DNA of 64,000 nucleotides from Tetmemena sp. SeJ-2015 (lineage: Eukaryota; Ciliophora; Spirotrichea; Sporadotrichida; Oxytrichidae). Of the stretch, positions 42,588 to 55,739 are shown piece after piece. The notes beneath the pieces are model-generated. The model did not search any database and was not told the DNA's origin. It saw only the letters and a program-made list of their open reading frames with translations. Every line of letters starts with the position of its first letter. Within the stretch, counting starts at the first letter, position 1. The stretch covers positions 62,001 through 126,000 of the forward strand of contig JAJKFJ010020708.1 in NCBI GenBank assembly GCA_027382625.1, written 5' to 3'. The translations under genes and the position numbers were made by a program.

Positions 42588-45102
42588 GAATACAAGTATA
42601 TCTATGCTTGAAAATTCTCTTTCTGACTCTTATTGATGAGTTGCTATAAATTACTTTAAAATCCTTTTAAAAAAATGATTTTTAAAATTCATCAATAAAT
42701 TTTCAGCAAATAAAACAATAGTATTTACTCTCGGCAATCTACAAAAAATAGCATTTTTGGTCAATGCTAATTAGATTTAAATATCTAGAGATAATTATAT
42801 GAAGTCATAGCTATAAATAAAATAGAATTCATTTAAATTAAATTAAAATCTAAGGCCCCTTAAAAGTTGTATCTACTATCTTTATCTCTAATCAAATTAA
42901 AATAATTTAAATAAACTGATTGTCTCCCCTTGTACGATCTGATCCTAATATAGGGAGCAGTCAGTCATAATATTAAGAACTATAAGAAAAATTAGGGATA
43001 GTTTTGAGCCAATAGTATAATAATCTAATTTGCATCCTATAGCTTCTTACCCTCGGTTATGTTATCAGTCACAATTTAAATAATTTAAATTTCTGAGTTC
43101 AAAATATTCAGATTAAGAAGAGTCTAGGAATTTATTGTTCGAAGATCATTTAAAAATATAAAAGAAGGTTATTCTGGAAAGAACATAAAACAATAATTTA
43201 AGAATTAAATAAAAATAAGCACTTTAAAATAAAATTTCTAATAACTTTGAATTATAATTTTAAAGAAAGAAACATTCTAATTAAGTATTTAGCATGGAAA
43301 TTTCAAAAACATACAATAAAAACTACTAGGCTATTTGTAATGTTCCAAAGCTCAATGAGTCTTCAATTTGAGGTAGGCTTCGATAAGCTATCTATAAACT
43401 GAGATGAATGGAAAATGCTCTTACTTTTGAAAATATTTTTATTTGAAGATGAGATTTTGAAAAGTAGCATTTGAATTAAAAATCAGCAGATCTGAATATT
43501 GTAGAAGTTCTGAAATTTTATTTCCATTTTTGTCATTGATGAGATTGATTACTAGATAATCTTATAAATAAATTTAGATATTCAAAATTTAATTAATTAT
43601 AAATTATGTATTTAATAAATGCAATAATTCATATAAAAACTTTCCAAAACTGTATTTATCTTGTATTTTAAATATTCTTTTATTCTACAGCTGCCAGAAT
43701 TCCCTTTTGCTTCTAGTCCTTATATAAAACTCAATTCGCTATTAATTATAACTTTGGTGATGATTAAAATACGAAGGTAGAAATTTATCAAAAGCTACAA
43801 TTCTACTATTGGAAAAAATATTTGAATTGATCTAAAATGTATTGGTTGCAAATTATAAAATGAAACTTATTGCATTTTTTTCGTTCATTTTATAATCTTA
43901 TTCTGCCACGATTGAAAATTTAGTTGAGCCACTGAGCTAATATGAAGAGCCAATAATATCACGAGTAAAATGCAATATGGACTTATCCATTATTTAACCA
44001 ACACCTAACTCACTAAATTTCTGAATATCTTAAACTACACTCCCAGAAGCTGAGATTTATGAAATAATTCACAAACAATTATTCTTATTAATTAACTTTC
44101 TATTATTTAATTATTTAAAGTTTTATTTATGAAAGCACTCTGAAAGTCCTAGAATATTAATTAATTAAGTAGTATATTTGAATTAGTATTTATGATTTTA
44201 TTTTTGTGAATAATGATAGCTAAGTAAGATTTAATGAGTCTTACTGAATAGTCAAAGAATAAGCATTTGAAATAAGTTGCCATCGCTCATCATTTTGGAT
44301 AATATTCAACAAATTAATAATGATATTTATAATTATGACTAAAATATATATTAGTTTTGTAATATCCGTAGTTTATTTTTTATTTTAAAGTTCCTGACAT
44401 AATAAGAATTTCGCAGTTGAAACCCAATTAACCAGCAATTCTTAAAATAATTTTAAGCTAAGTAGTTATTGTACTCAATCAACGCGCTTTAGATTGACTT
44501 GTAGGGATATGCCACTGTCCCCAGTTCAATTTATATAAAATGCTAAAGAGCAAATTCAAAAGTTATAATTAATATGTTTATATTAAAAGTATTTAAGTAA
44601 AATCGAATTATAATAAAATATGCAATTATTATATATATAATCTATTTAAAAATGTGATTTTATCATAAAGAATTTGATGCTTTAGTATTAGCAATTGCTA
44701 AAAGCATTTGAATGAATAGACTAGGTCGGATATATTTTATGCCATAAATCTCTAAATTGGTTTCAACATTATTTAATGTGTTAAAGATTTAATCCAAAAA
44801 TTAATTTTATTTTTTACAAAAATTTTGTTAGAGATTACATCAAGGAAAATTATTGCATCTCTCATTAAGTTTATGGAAAATATACAACAGTTTACTGGTT
44901 TATTTTTCCAAAAAATGATTAATTTTTATTTTTTGGATGTCGTCATTCCTGATGCAGCTTGAAAACAGAGAAAGTTTTAATAGGCTTATAACTCTTTTAT
45001 AGGCTTAAAACATCAATAAATATTCTTATAGCAAGATCTCAATTGGAATAATTGAGCAAGTTAATTAATTTTAACTAGAGATTCTTTACTTATAAAGTCC
45101 TT
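42588..45102. other. AT-rich, gene-poor
   Basis: About 2.5 kb. A frame starting MEISKTYNKNYQAICNVPKL near 43292 is broken by several TGAs; otherwise nothing is supportable. Confidence 0.4.
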
Positions 45103-45440
45103 GAATATAAAAGCTATATTTCAAGAATTAGTAATTCATTATAGTAGGAATTTTAATTCAAAACGTTGATTAGATAAAATTATAAATGGAAATTCGCAAC
45201 TCGTAGTAGTTTAAATTACAGATTCACCCCTGATCTGCAGCTTGTTTGACAGCTCATCAAAAAATAATATGAATTTCTTCTTAATAATCTTCACATTACC
45301 CCTCAGCAGCGAGATATGACTTTCGCACTCTTCATCATCCTCTTCATCTTCGTCATTAAAACTTTTGACGCTTATAACTCTTGACTTTGCGCTCACACAC
45401 AAAAGTTGCAAGGATAAAAAAGTTCTTAGAATTTAATGCT
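45103..45440 (-). CDS. Acidic open fragment related to 40673-40914
   Basis: Reads LLCVSAKSRVISVKSFNDED, then EEDDEECESHISLLRG and KKKFILFFDELSNKLQIRGE, continuing to a TGA near 45140. An acidic cluster is followed by a basic/hydrophobic stretch. GC content is higher than the flanks. Possibly a macronuclear-destined gene segment; function unknown. Confidence 0.4.
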
Positions 45441-46454
45441 GAATCGAATGGTGTAATAATTATTTAAATCTGACACACTTCAACCATTACTTATTTATTT
45501 ATTCCATTTTAATTTAATATCTAATTTTCTTTTTTATTAAATTCTCAGCTATATTTATCATCATTTAAATTCTTCGATTTTATTTCATATTTAAACTCTA
45601 TTATTTTCAAGGTAGTTATTTGAATTAGGATCCACAAATATTGCCAAATAATAATTATTGTAAAAATTTTTGTTAAAAATTAATGATCCTATTTTCTGGT
45701 ATAAAATGGGAAAAATTGTAAAAATAATACGAGATAGCTTTGTTAAAAAGAGATACATTTGTTTGATTCACCTACTATTAAAATAAATAAGGAGGAGGGA
45801 GTTTCAAAATCATCTAAAAAATTGCAAACAATAATCTTTCAATCTCAGATTAAATGAAAATGTTTTAGTATGGAGGTCTTTCTAAATGTTTTAATTGACA
45901 AACAAAAGCATGCTTTTAATTATTTTAAGATTGCCGGAATGAATGAGTGTATATATAGAGATGTGCATTTATTCTTCTGAGAGATTCTATACAGCTCTCA
46001 AATTTTAGAATTTTTTAGAGTTTAATCAGATTGAAGAAAAAATTAATTTTATTAAGAAAAATTTAAATTTAATGATTCTTCAAAAAATTTGGCCCCTTTT
46101 TTTAAAAATCAATCTTTCATAAAGCAAAAATTTTATTTTAAATTAATTTTTAATTTATTTTAAATATAATTGCAATCCGAAATCGATATCAAATATTTTA
46201 TTATCCAAGAAAAAATTATTTAAAATATTTTAATTTTAATAAATATTAATTTTATCTTAGTTTTAATGAAATAATAATTTCTAAAATGAGAAAGATGATG
46301 ACGTTATCTTTTATAAAATAATTAATTTATTTATATTGAGCTTCCTAAAATAAGCCATTAATTGAGCCATCCTAAATGATTGTATTTTACCCTGCAGTAT
46401 TTGAAGTTTTGGTTTTGAAGCTAGGAATGCTAAGTTATAGTAACTGCAATTTCT
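45441..46454. other. AT-rich spacer
   Basis: About 1 kb with no supported features; homopolymer runs at 46080-46110. Confidence 0.45.
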
Positions 46455-46615
46455 TTTTAAATATTTTTTTCAGAGTCTGAGCAGCTTTGTTAGCAAGCAA
46501 AAGTTTCAAGATTTAAGAACGCATCACTGTTTTAGAAACCATTCGCATCCACAAAGAGATTACAAACCAAATGCTAATCTACGCCACCGCAAAGAGAGCA
46601 ACTTATTTTAAAACA
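46455..46615. other. GC-richer island, possible gene segment
   Basis: Open on both strands. The - strand reads CSLCGGVDQHLVCNLFVDAN and ETFACQQSCSDSE (Cys-rich); the + strand reads FVSKQKFQDLRTHHCFRNHS. The Cys pattern makes the - strand more attractive, but neither can be confirmed. Confidence 0.3.
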
Positions 46616-47589
46616 TTATCAAATAATAATTAACAAAAGTTTCATAAAATATTAGCATAAAATAAATCAAGTATACTGATATTATTAATAATTAAGGCAG
46701 ATTATCAATTCAAATTTTTATTTGATTTTATATATTCCCACCATAATTTCTATCACTTTAGACACCTTTTTTTTAAAAAAATAAATTGCATTGAATTTCA
46801 TATAGATTGTTCTCGATAAAAAAGGGGTAGATGGTACGTGGAATCGACAGCCTGGAAATTTTTAAATTTTTTTTTAAATTAAAAAAAGCATATTTTTTTT
46901 AAAAAAAAGAGAATTAAAATTTAAAAGCTTGGGGCTAATTATAAAAATCAATAGCTGCATCTCAATTATTCCATAATTCTTTAGAGTTATAAATCAAATA
47001 AGCATAAGATATTATACTGAATCCTACTTTTTCAGTCATGAAAGTTTTTAGCTAATTAAAGTCTGGAAATTAATGTTTCAGTTAAGATGATGGTTGTAAT
47101 TAAGTTTTAATTAGATTATGCTTAATTGACAGCAATATTTTCCTTAAATTATTTTAAACCTATTAGAAATAATGAAGACTCTTAAGTTACTTTGACATTC
47201 ACTGTCTACTAGAACATAGTTATCAGGGCTTTAATCAAATTATAATATCTTTCAAATTAAAATTAATTTTAAAGTACAAATCAGCAGTTTATCTTTTAAA
47301 TTTATTTAAAATGACTTTGAAGTTAACGAAAATAATTTGCGAATATTTAAAGATAATTATTTATAAAAGTTATCGAATAAATGGCATTGATTTCGCAAAA
47401 TTCTAAACAAATCCAAGATTAAATTTTTCTGTTGCTGATGCGAGGCCTAGTTTCTTAGTCTAGCTTCTCTAAAAGACTGGCATTTTGAAGCTTTTACTTT
47501 AAAATTTAAATTTAAGAGATCATGTATTCAAATAATAATTAGCTAAGCTGAAAGCTTTCAATCTGTTAAATTTAACTCCTGAAATATAA
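46616..47589. other. AT-rich spacer
   Basis: About 1 kb with no supported features. Confidence 0.45.
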
Positions 47590-47960
47590 TATCTGAGATC
47601 TACAAAAGTTTTTTTTCGAAAAGTTTGGAAAATTTGAAAAAATTTTTAAAAAGTTCAAACATTAAAAATTTGGTAAAAACATTCGTTGAAGAAAAACTCC
47701 ATTCTGATGTAGTTAAAAAACCCCCATCTTTAAAAATTTTTTAAAAAAAGCCCCAAAACCCCGAGGGGCTTTTTCTTTTGCTTAATTAAATTAAAATCTC
47801 TGATTGGGGTTGTTTTTTAAAAAATTTTAAAAATTGGGGTTTTACTTTTTAAAAATTTAGTGTTTTTACCTTTAAATTTTAAATGTTTCCCAAAAATTTT
47901 TTGCCCCAAATTTTTTTCTAATTCCAAACTTTTCGGGAAAAAAAATTTTTCTAAAATCTT
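47590..47960. repeat. Homopolymer-rich tract with C4A4/G4T4 words
   Basis: Dominated by A/T runs with embedded CCCCAAAACCCC (47751), TTGGGGTTG (about 47803) and TTGGGGTTTTAC (about 47836). The text quality resembles 62100-62600 and may be poor sequence; alternatively it is telomere-like or TBE-end debris. Confidence 0.45.
47745..47774. repeat. Perfect 10-bp hairpin containing C4A4C4
   Basis: AAAAAGCCCC and GGGGCTTTTT pair perfectly around a 10-base loop AAAACCCCGA, so the hypotrich telomere unit spans stem and loop. It resembles a bacterial terminator in shape, which is not expected in this organism. Confidence 0.6.
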
Positions 47961-49046
47961 TAGATACCATAAATGATTTAGAGTGATCTCACTATTTGAA
48001 ACAGTTAAACTTATTTGAATTAAGTTCCTTAATCAGTCTTCAACTATAATTAAGATATATTATCAACAATTTCAAACTGCCATGCTTTCAAAGAGCTACA
48101 CTAGGGAGCTTTTCCTCGTCTGTACAACAGACAATCCATAGAATTGTATATAAAAAAGATTTTACATATTCAATGCCATTTTTTCAATATAGAATATGCT
48201 TAAATATTATGAATATATATTTTATTCAATTATAAGGAAATAACCTTTACTTTTTTCCATTACTTAAAAAATATAATTTGCAAAGAAAAGAAATTTTGAA
48301 CAATTCAGCTAAGTGATTCTATAATTTATGACTGATAAAGTTTTCAGTAAGCAATATAATAACTTTATGGTTTAATTTATTTCATTGGAGTTTAAATAGA
48401 ATTAGCTGGATTTCTTAATGAGATCATTAATTAATTATTTTAATTTTATATATTTGAATGCTGATTTAAATTACATTATAAATATTAATAAGGGCAGAAC
48501 TAGCAAATCTCTCCTTCTTAAGCGAGAAACATTTATGAGTTCGCACATTTGGTGCAGCTGATCTTGTCTAAAATAAATATTTATTCCACTAAGCATTCTG
48601 AGCATGACTCATCACAATCTAAACGCTTAGTTTTAATCAAAATATAATAAACTTTTTTTATCTTATCATTTAAATTTTTATTTTTTCTAATTAGAATTTA
48701 AAAATAAAAGCTTTATGCATATTTTTTAAGAATTGAGAATATTTAGATATTAAACATTTTATAATAATAATAATTAATGATAAAAAACCTTTTAAACTAA
48801 TTTTATAATAGGATTTGTATGTGCTCCAAATTATACATTAGATTTCATGCTAAATTAAGTAATTAACAATAAGATAGATAGATAAATAAATAAATCTACT
48901 TTCAATCCTTCTATGTGGAAAAAAACCATATTACCCATTTAAATAACCACCTGGAGTTTATTAAGCGCCTCTCTATATATTTGAGAATGTAAAAGACCTT
49001 TGAAAATTTGCTCATTGTCTATTTATATGCTGAATCACCTTTTTGA
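47961..49046. other. AT-rich with one open - strand stretch
   Basis: 48490-48630 is open on the - strand (NAQWNKYLFQTRSAAPNV) and less AT-rich, possibly a gene segment. The rest shows nothing. Confidence 0.3.
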
Positions 49047-49505
49047 TTTACAGGGCATGGCACATTTAAAATAAGGCTTCTCAACTTTGATTATACGAAA
49101 GCAGAGAAATAATTCGTCTAGATGCGATTATGTTTTAATCTTTCAAATTTAATTGGGCAAGAAGCTATACTGTAATAGGTTTAAGCAGTCTAATATTCTT
49201 AGATGCTAGATTAAATGAGTTTTATTCAAGACAAAAGCATCATCATAAATTTCAATGTGTGGATATCTTTAATATTTTAGCATGGCTTTGAGGTAATAAT
49301 CAGTCCCTCGCTTATGAAATTTAAAGTAGCTACCTAGGAATATCTAACCCCTCTAGAACTCAGATTCTCTGGCCAAAAATTAAGGCTTAAGTAGTTTCTA
49401 AGTAACTTTCTTAGACGAATAAACTGTAAGCACAGAGTCCTATGCTGTAACGCCAAATATACATTTTCTATTTTTTTTTATATACCAATTTATAGAAATT
49501 TATGA
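49047..49505 (+). CDS. Uncertain ORF, 152 codons
   Basis: Open after a TGA at 49044 to TGA 49503-49505: LLNFDYTKAEKQFVQMRLCF, QDKSIIINFNVWISLIFQHG, EYLTPLELRFSGQKLRLKQF. Protein-like composition with no family recognised. An intron 3' splice site (TTTACAG) immediately precedes it. Confidence 0.4.
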
Positions 49506-51446
49506 TAAAAACATATTTAAAAAAGGAGTTTATTAACAGCAGAAATAGTACTTTATAGCATTAAAAATGGAAGCTTTTTATTTTATGTTTTTGAGTAAAA
49601 TTTTTTTTAAAAATATACAAATGTTAGTGTAAATTCATATTAATTTTAAATTAAATTTTAAGTACTTATTGAATTTCTTTTAAATAATAGCACTAAAATT
49701 TCCTTATTAAACACATTTAAATTCAAAGATTAAAAAAATTAACCAGTTTGATTTATCGATTAATCTACATATCAAAAGGAGGGAATTAAAATTAAATCAA
49801 TTCCCTTCTATTGAGCATTATATTTACCCCTCATTCAATTTATGAGGAAAAAAATATAAATTTTAGTTAGATAGATTAAAATTGAAACAATATTTTACCC
49901 TCGCAAGTATTTAATCCCTTGTCAAAATACTATTAGCTTTAGCATTCTAAGTTTAACGAGAAAATATAATTTATTTTACTACAGAGAGCCCAAAGTAAAT
50001 AACAGAAGCTATAAATCATTTAAATATAAAATATAAATAGTTTAGTTTGTGGCAAGTAGTAAACAAAAAAAATTATTAGAAAGTTTATAAATTTATTTAT
50101 TTAAAATGAAAAGCCTTTTTATTATTTTTTCATAATTTAAAAATGCTTTTATAAAATAATAAAAAGCAGAATTTTTTCTAATTTAATATTAATTTCAAAT
50201 ATAACTGCTAATAATTATTTATTTATTTGAGAATTCTATTTAATATCTGTATTCTTATGAATTCCATCTCTCATTTATCTAAAACAATTACTTCTAAGTA
50301 ATTTCATAGCATATGTTTAATTAATATTTTAATTGTTTATCAGAAATAGCAAGGCTGCTTATGACATCTAAATTTTATTTTTGAATAAGAATTTATATAT
50401 TATGTTAGACAACCAAGTAATTCACTTCGCACTTTAATTCACTAACTATCTCAACTTAAAAAATATTAATTTATTTTATAATTTATAAGATTATTAATGA
50501 TATAGCAGGGTAAAGTTTATCTTTATTAGTAAGACAACTTAAGATAATTTTAATTTATTTTTTTATAATTAAAATAATATAGACTGATCAATAAGATAAA
50601 TATAATTAAATAAATATCTTTTGTTTTAAATATTTAATTTATTTATAAAATATAAGATTTTCTTAATATATAATAACTTAATAAGTCAATAAACTCAAAA
50701 TAACAACAAAGGTTATGTGCCGTGTTATTTTGCAATTAATATCTCTCCTTAGATTAGCCTCCTTTTTTAATATTAAAACTAAATATCTGTCTATTTTAAA
50801 TAATCATGTGGTTAAGCTAGTCAAGAAATTAAAAATATTTATAGATATTTGTAATTAATTTTCGCATTCTGTTGATATATGTGGTGCCTAATTTAAATTT
50901 TCATTTTAAGATTAATTTAAAACAAAAATGAAATTACCTATGATTTTAAAAATATTCAAGTTAAATTAATATGTTAACTTCTTAAATAAAGAAGTAAAAT
51001 AATGTTTCAAATTTATTACAAAATTGTTTTTGCAAAGACTTCTGAGCTTGAAGTAAATAATTTTGAAGATAATGAGTGATATGTTGAATAGTTTTAAATT
51101 ACAATAATCATACCTAATATGAGTAATAAGGATGAGTGGTACAGAAGGCACTTAAGTAACTGTTTGCTTAATGGATAAGTACTAATCTCTCGTTATTAAT
51201 TTTTTATATTTAAAAAGCACTTTTAAAAAAATATTCATTAATATATTTCATAAAATATATTTTAATTATAGTTCTTAAGTTTTTATAAACTAAAACTTAT
51301 ACATAAAGATTATTGTATAAAATATGGATAAATTATAATATTTTGAAATGCAAAGCGAACCTACTTATTATGCAGAACTGTTTCAAAAACCAATCCTAGA
51401 TCTCCCTCACCCAATAATGAATATAGGCCCCTCTAATGTCTAACCC
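49506..51446. other. AT-rich, gene-free
   Basis: Nearly 2 kb of very AT-rich DNA. Nothing supportable. Confidence 0.5.
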
Positions 51447-51493
51447 CAACTTAATTTCACTTTCTTATCATATTATGGGATTTTGTGGTTTTT
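51447..51493 (+). mobile_element. Solo TBE-like right end
   Basis: CAACTTAATTTCACTTTC and TTATCATATTATG match the outer part of the other TBE-like ends, followed by GGGATTTTGTGGTTTTT, a degenerate G4T4-like terminus. Internal sequence is gone. Confidence 0.65.
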
Positions 51494-51867
51494 AATGCTT
51501 AATATAATTCAAATTAATTAGCAAACGTTTGATATTTGAATTCAATGTTTTACTATATTAAAAATTATATTTAAAAGTTCAGAAATATGCCTTGCTCCTT
51601 CATGCTTATTTGTAAAAATTATACTTTAAATTAAATACGGTAAATATTTAAGTTTTTGCAAATTATGAAAAATTAGATATTATAAATTATCAAAATTAGT
51701 TATAGTACAAATACGAATTAGCGATTTAGGGTTGTAGAAAAGTAATTGAATGCATATCTTGAGGTGCTCTCTAGGGCCTCTGATGCGTGGCTGTTTTAGA
51801 TTTAATGCTCTATTAATTGTGTGATTCATATATTTATTAATTTCCATAATCAAGTTATTTGTATTAA
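51494..51867. other. Upstream region of the H-protein gene
   Basis: About 370 bp, AT-rich with a slightly GC-richer part at 51760-51800. No promoter element recognised. Confidence 0.4.
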
Positions 51868-51962
51868 ATGCAAGCCTCTTTCCTACTCAAAATATTCTCA
51901 AAGCAAGTCATCAGATCCCAGCAACTTATCTTCACCAATTCCAGATACTTCGCAGTTTTTCG

Positions 51963-52011
51963 GTAAAAATTCTTATCCCTTCCTTATCATGGATCACTAA
52001 GTGAACTGTAG
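51963..52011 (+). other. 49-bp intron in gcvH
   Basis: GTAAAA...CTGTAG; removal joins CG|T and gives RYFAVFRKFTKDHE in frame. Confidence 0.75.
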
Positions 52012-52222
52012 TAAGTTCACGAAGGACCACGAGTGAATTGAGTAAGACGCCACCACCAAGGTATAATTCTATTTTAAGGATCTTTAATTCACAGAAGAAA
52101 GTTCTTTCTGGGCCTTAGGTTGAAATATCGGCATCACTAAGTTTGCTCTGGGTGAGTTATGAGATATCGTCTTCGTCGACAAGAAGGAAGCTAGAACCAA
52201 GTTCTCTAAGGGAGAGGGAATC

Positions 52223-52310
52223 GTAAGTTTATAAGATCAGATTAAAACTAGCTAATTACCTATTCTATAAATATGGATTTGCAAAGGGAAGATGCCAAAC
52301 ATTATATTAG
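52223..52310 (+). other. 88-bp intron in gcvH
   Basis: GTAAGT...TATTAG; removal joins FSKGEGI to TAFESVKIAAD, the expected H-protein continuity. Confidence 0.8.
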
Positions 52311-52914
52311 ACTGCGTTCGAGAGCGTTAAAATAGCAGCTGATGAATATGCCTCAGTAAACGGAGAAGTGGTAGCAGTAAACGATAAGGTGCAAGGTGAC
52401 CCCGCCCTAGTAACGATGGCTGGGTTGTGCGAGTCAAAATTGCAGATGAAAAAGATTTGAGTAAGATTTTCGAAGATATTATTAATCATCCTTCTTATCA
52501 GATGAGATGATGGATCAGCAGCAATACAACAAGTTCCTCGAGCAGAATAAGCACTAAGCGAATTAAAGCCACATATCAATCACTTGAACTTCTACAAATG
52601 CCAATCAAGAAATGCATTCATTTACTTTTCTATCACCCTCAATTACTAATTCGTATTTGTTCTATAAATTCAAATTTGAACTTCAAATTAATATCATTCT
52701 TCATGTAATTATTTAACCAAAATATCAAATTATATTTTTGTCTTTCATAATTGGCTTCTCCCATTATAAAAATTATTTTATTTATTTATAATAGAATGAA
52801 AAATTCGAAGTCATTTTGCTTGTTATTTGAATATTCAATTAAGCTAAAATGAGTATATTTACAAAATAAATTATCCTATAGTATATAATAAAAGACTTTA
52901 AATTAGGAATTACA

Positions 52915-54362
52915 ATGCACATGAATAAGCGTTATTTTTAAGATTTTGAAGATAATTTAAATATGAGATTCTAAAACTTCACTTAAATCAACTAAACAAA
53001 ATAAAAGCAAATTGCAACTACTATTTGCAAATTGTAGTTGCCTAAATTCCTTAGAATTCTAGTCTATAGCTATTTATCGTTAAAGATGTTGACAATAAAA
53101 TTAGCATCCTTAAGCTAAAAAGAAAAACACATGATAGAACAATCAAGTATCTTAATTGATGGAGACCTCACGCTTCCAGATATAATAATAGATGATACAA
53201 AGTTCAGTCGTAAATTGAGGGCATTCTAAAATATAAAAGCAACCTTCTAAAATTCACTAATCCTAAGAATGTACAAAAGAGTAAAAATATTCTTTATACC
53301 TATTGACAAAGTTCAAATAAGCGGATTGGACATTTGCAATTATCTTGATACCGTTTTGAACAAGATACAGAGAACTGTGATCGTGGATATATCTGCCAAC
53401 CAGCAGTCAAAGATTTTCTTACCGCATCTATTAAACTTCTAAAAAGTAGAATTCAATAAACTTGAAATCAGATATTAATATATTGATTCATTCGAGTTCA
53501 ATACCTTAGCTAAGGCATTTAAGACAATAGAAATAAATGATTGCTTTTTCATCGATTCTTTCTATCATTTTCCCTAAAATAGATCAAGTAAATATCGATT
53601 GAGATGCCTTTAAGATTATTCTTTAAATGAGGGTAGAAATGACATCAGCCATCCTGAATAATATGATAAGATTTTATCAAATTTAGAAGAACTGCAAATT
53701 TAATCTTCATCCAAAATTTTTATGAAGACAAATGAATTTGCTTTAGCAATTAAAAATCTTAAAAAAATAAAGCTCGTCTTTCAAAAGCATCACTCTCAAA
53801 CAGTTTAGCATTCATTGCTTAGTTGTCTCACTGAAATGACAAAACTTGAATAATTGCATTTGAAGTTAGATTACTTTGCAAACAAAGTCCATAAGAAGTT
53901 TTTGATTATTTATGTGAGTTATTAGAGCAAAGATAATTATAAGACTTAACTTTAGAGAGGGTTGTATTTGAAATAATGGATAAAGATATATGTCTCCATC
54001 ACCTGCTTGATAAGATTTCTCTTCTCCAAGGAAAGTCTCTTAATTAATTGATAATCAGACTTGGCATGAAGAGTTAATTAATGCTAATGAATACACATTT
54101 CAAAGTAGAAGAAATAAAACTCTGCGAGTAACAAGAGATAACTTATTCGAATAAAGCATAAGAGTAGTACTCAGTCAAGAAATATAATATCAAATTTGCT
54201 GATAGGAGCTAATCGTACTCAAATTAATACGACTTAATAGTCAAAGATATGAGAGCTTTTCTATCGAACCAATTCATAAATTTGAAATTTAGCAGAAAAG
54301 GTCTGCATTAAATGGGTCCGAAGATGATAGAAGTTAATTGCTACGAAATCAAATTATATTGA
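52915..54362 (+). pseudogene. F-box/LRR-like family member B (subfamily II)
   Basis: Very close to the intact member C at 58839: same start (two nearby ATGs), F-box-like LPKFLRILVYSYLSLKML, LILRMYKRVKIFF, and the repeats and tail through to TGA 54360-54362. One base is missing near 53883 relative to C (GCAAACAAAGT against AGTAAACAAAGT), which shifts the frame for the last third. Otherwise no TGA interrupts it. Confidence 0.8.
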
Positions 54363-55739
54363 ATATTTTCAAAAGCTTAAGTCTACGGAAAGATTAAGTT
54401 TTCAATCAACCAATATTTTAAAAGAATAAGGGTATGAATACTTGCTCATAAAGACTAGAATTGAGAATATTTTATAGATGGATCTATTTATTTTTTGCTT
54501 AAAAAATTCAAATTAAATATATTTACTTTTAAATTTATCAAATAGGGAGAGCTATCTCTTACTATATAAATAAATACATAGGATAGTAACTGATTTCTAT
54601 AAGCAGTACGAAAGTGCCGATTTAGTGAAATTGATTATTAATTATATTCCTAAAATTTTACTTTACTTTACTTTAAATAAAAATTATATTTTTAGGATGA
54701 TTGAAAGAGGATTTTTACACCATCGCTTTTGATATAGAATGATGAACTTTGCTAAAACTCTTTTGTATGGATTCGATCTAAGAATATTTTTTTGTCCAAT
54801 TAACCAAAGTTTCTAATTGACTAATTTTCATTTAAATTTCTACGTATAAGATTATGAACTTATACATATTTTATTACCATTTTATAATTCAAAATTAGAA
54901 GAATTTTATTTAGATATTATCTTGAGATTCATTCCTATTTTTTTGCATATATAAATATTATCTCTTTACTTTATTTGAATTTGAATAAGATCATTAAGAG
55001 TAAAAATTAAAAGCTTCAGAGTATATAAGGCATGCTCATAAAAAAGTAAAATTCGTATTTTAACTTATCCTATTCTGAGGATGAATTTTCCATTCTTCAG
55101 ATATAAATAAGCTTTAAATAAGAGAAAATTATTAATTTCACATCTAAATTACCTTGATTGCATTCTCTTTTTATTGATTTCTTATAAAGTAGGATAATCG
55201 GGTATAAGGGGTTTGTTTAAAATTAATGAAATTGAAATCCAAGAGTTTAATGATAAATTTGCTCCATTTTTGAAGCTTGAATTTTTTTGAAAAAGTAATT
55301 TTTTATAATTTTATGTCGGATTTAATCGATGGAGCCTCTATGTTTAATTAATAATTTGCTTTGTGAATAATTAATTTCTACTCCCAATACTACTATTCCT
55401 TATACTACAGGCACCATTAAACCAATTTTTTAGAAGACATTTTATTTAAATTATTGTACTTGCTCAATTTAAATCTATGATTCTTAAAAGGTAACATAAA
55501 ATTATAAAATATTTAAATCGAAAATAATTTTATTAGTTTACCCTTCCAATAATAGATTGTTGAGGTTTAATTTATTATTTATTATAATACTTTAATTTAC
55601 TTAGTGGATATAAAAACTATAAGTTAAATATTCAGCTTATAAATATACTAAGATAAGATATTAAGATTTAATAACTAATTTTAATATATTTGGTGGAAAG
55701 AAGAGCAGTCAAAGAATAAATTAATAGAATAGAAAATTA
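54363..55739. other. Spacer, mostly AT-rich
   Basis: About 1.4 kb with no supported gene. Confidence 0.45.

Larger units (their letters stand above)
51868..52587 (+). pseudogene. gcvH: Glycine cleavage system H protein, damaged
   Basis: ATG 51868 opens a mitochondrial-type presequence (MQASFLLKIFSKQ...NSRYFAVFR). After an intron comes KFTKDHE, then GITKFALGEL, DIVFVDKKEARTKFSKGEGI and, after a second intron, FESVKIAADEYASVNGEVV (lipoyl-lysine region), GWVVRVKIAD and DQQQYNKFLEQNKH. The H protein carries the lipoyl arm of the glycine cleavage complex in mitochondria. Defects: TGA at 52034 where the invariant Trp of HEW belongs, TGA at 52160 where Gly is expected, TGA at 52121 in a poorly conserved stretch, and one-base shifts near 52410 and 52490. 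It is either a germline pseudogene or a damaged assembly; identity is certain. Confidence 0.85.

Noticed and set aside
47745..47774. Rho-independent terminator
   Set aside because: The shape fits, but the organism is a eukaryote and no gene ends here; kept only as a hairpin.
52307..52579. 90-codon - strand ORF
   Set aside because: Antisense to gcvH; the + strand carries the H-protein motifs.
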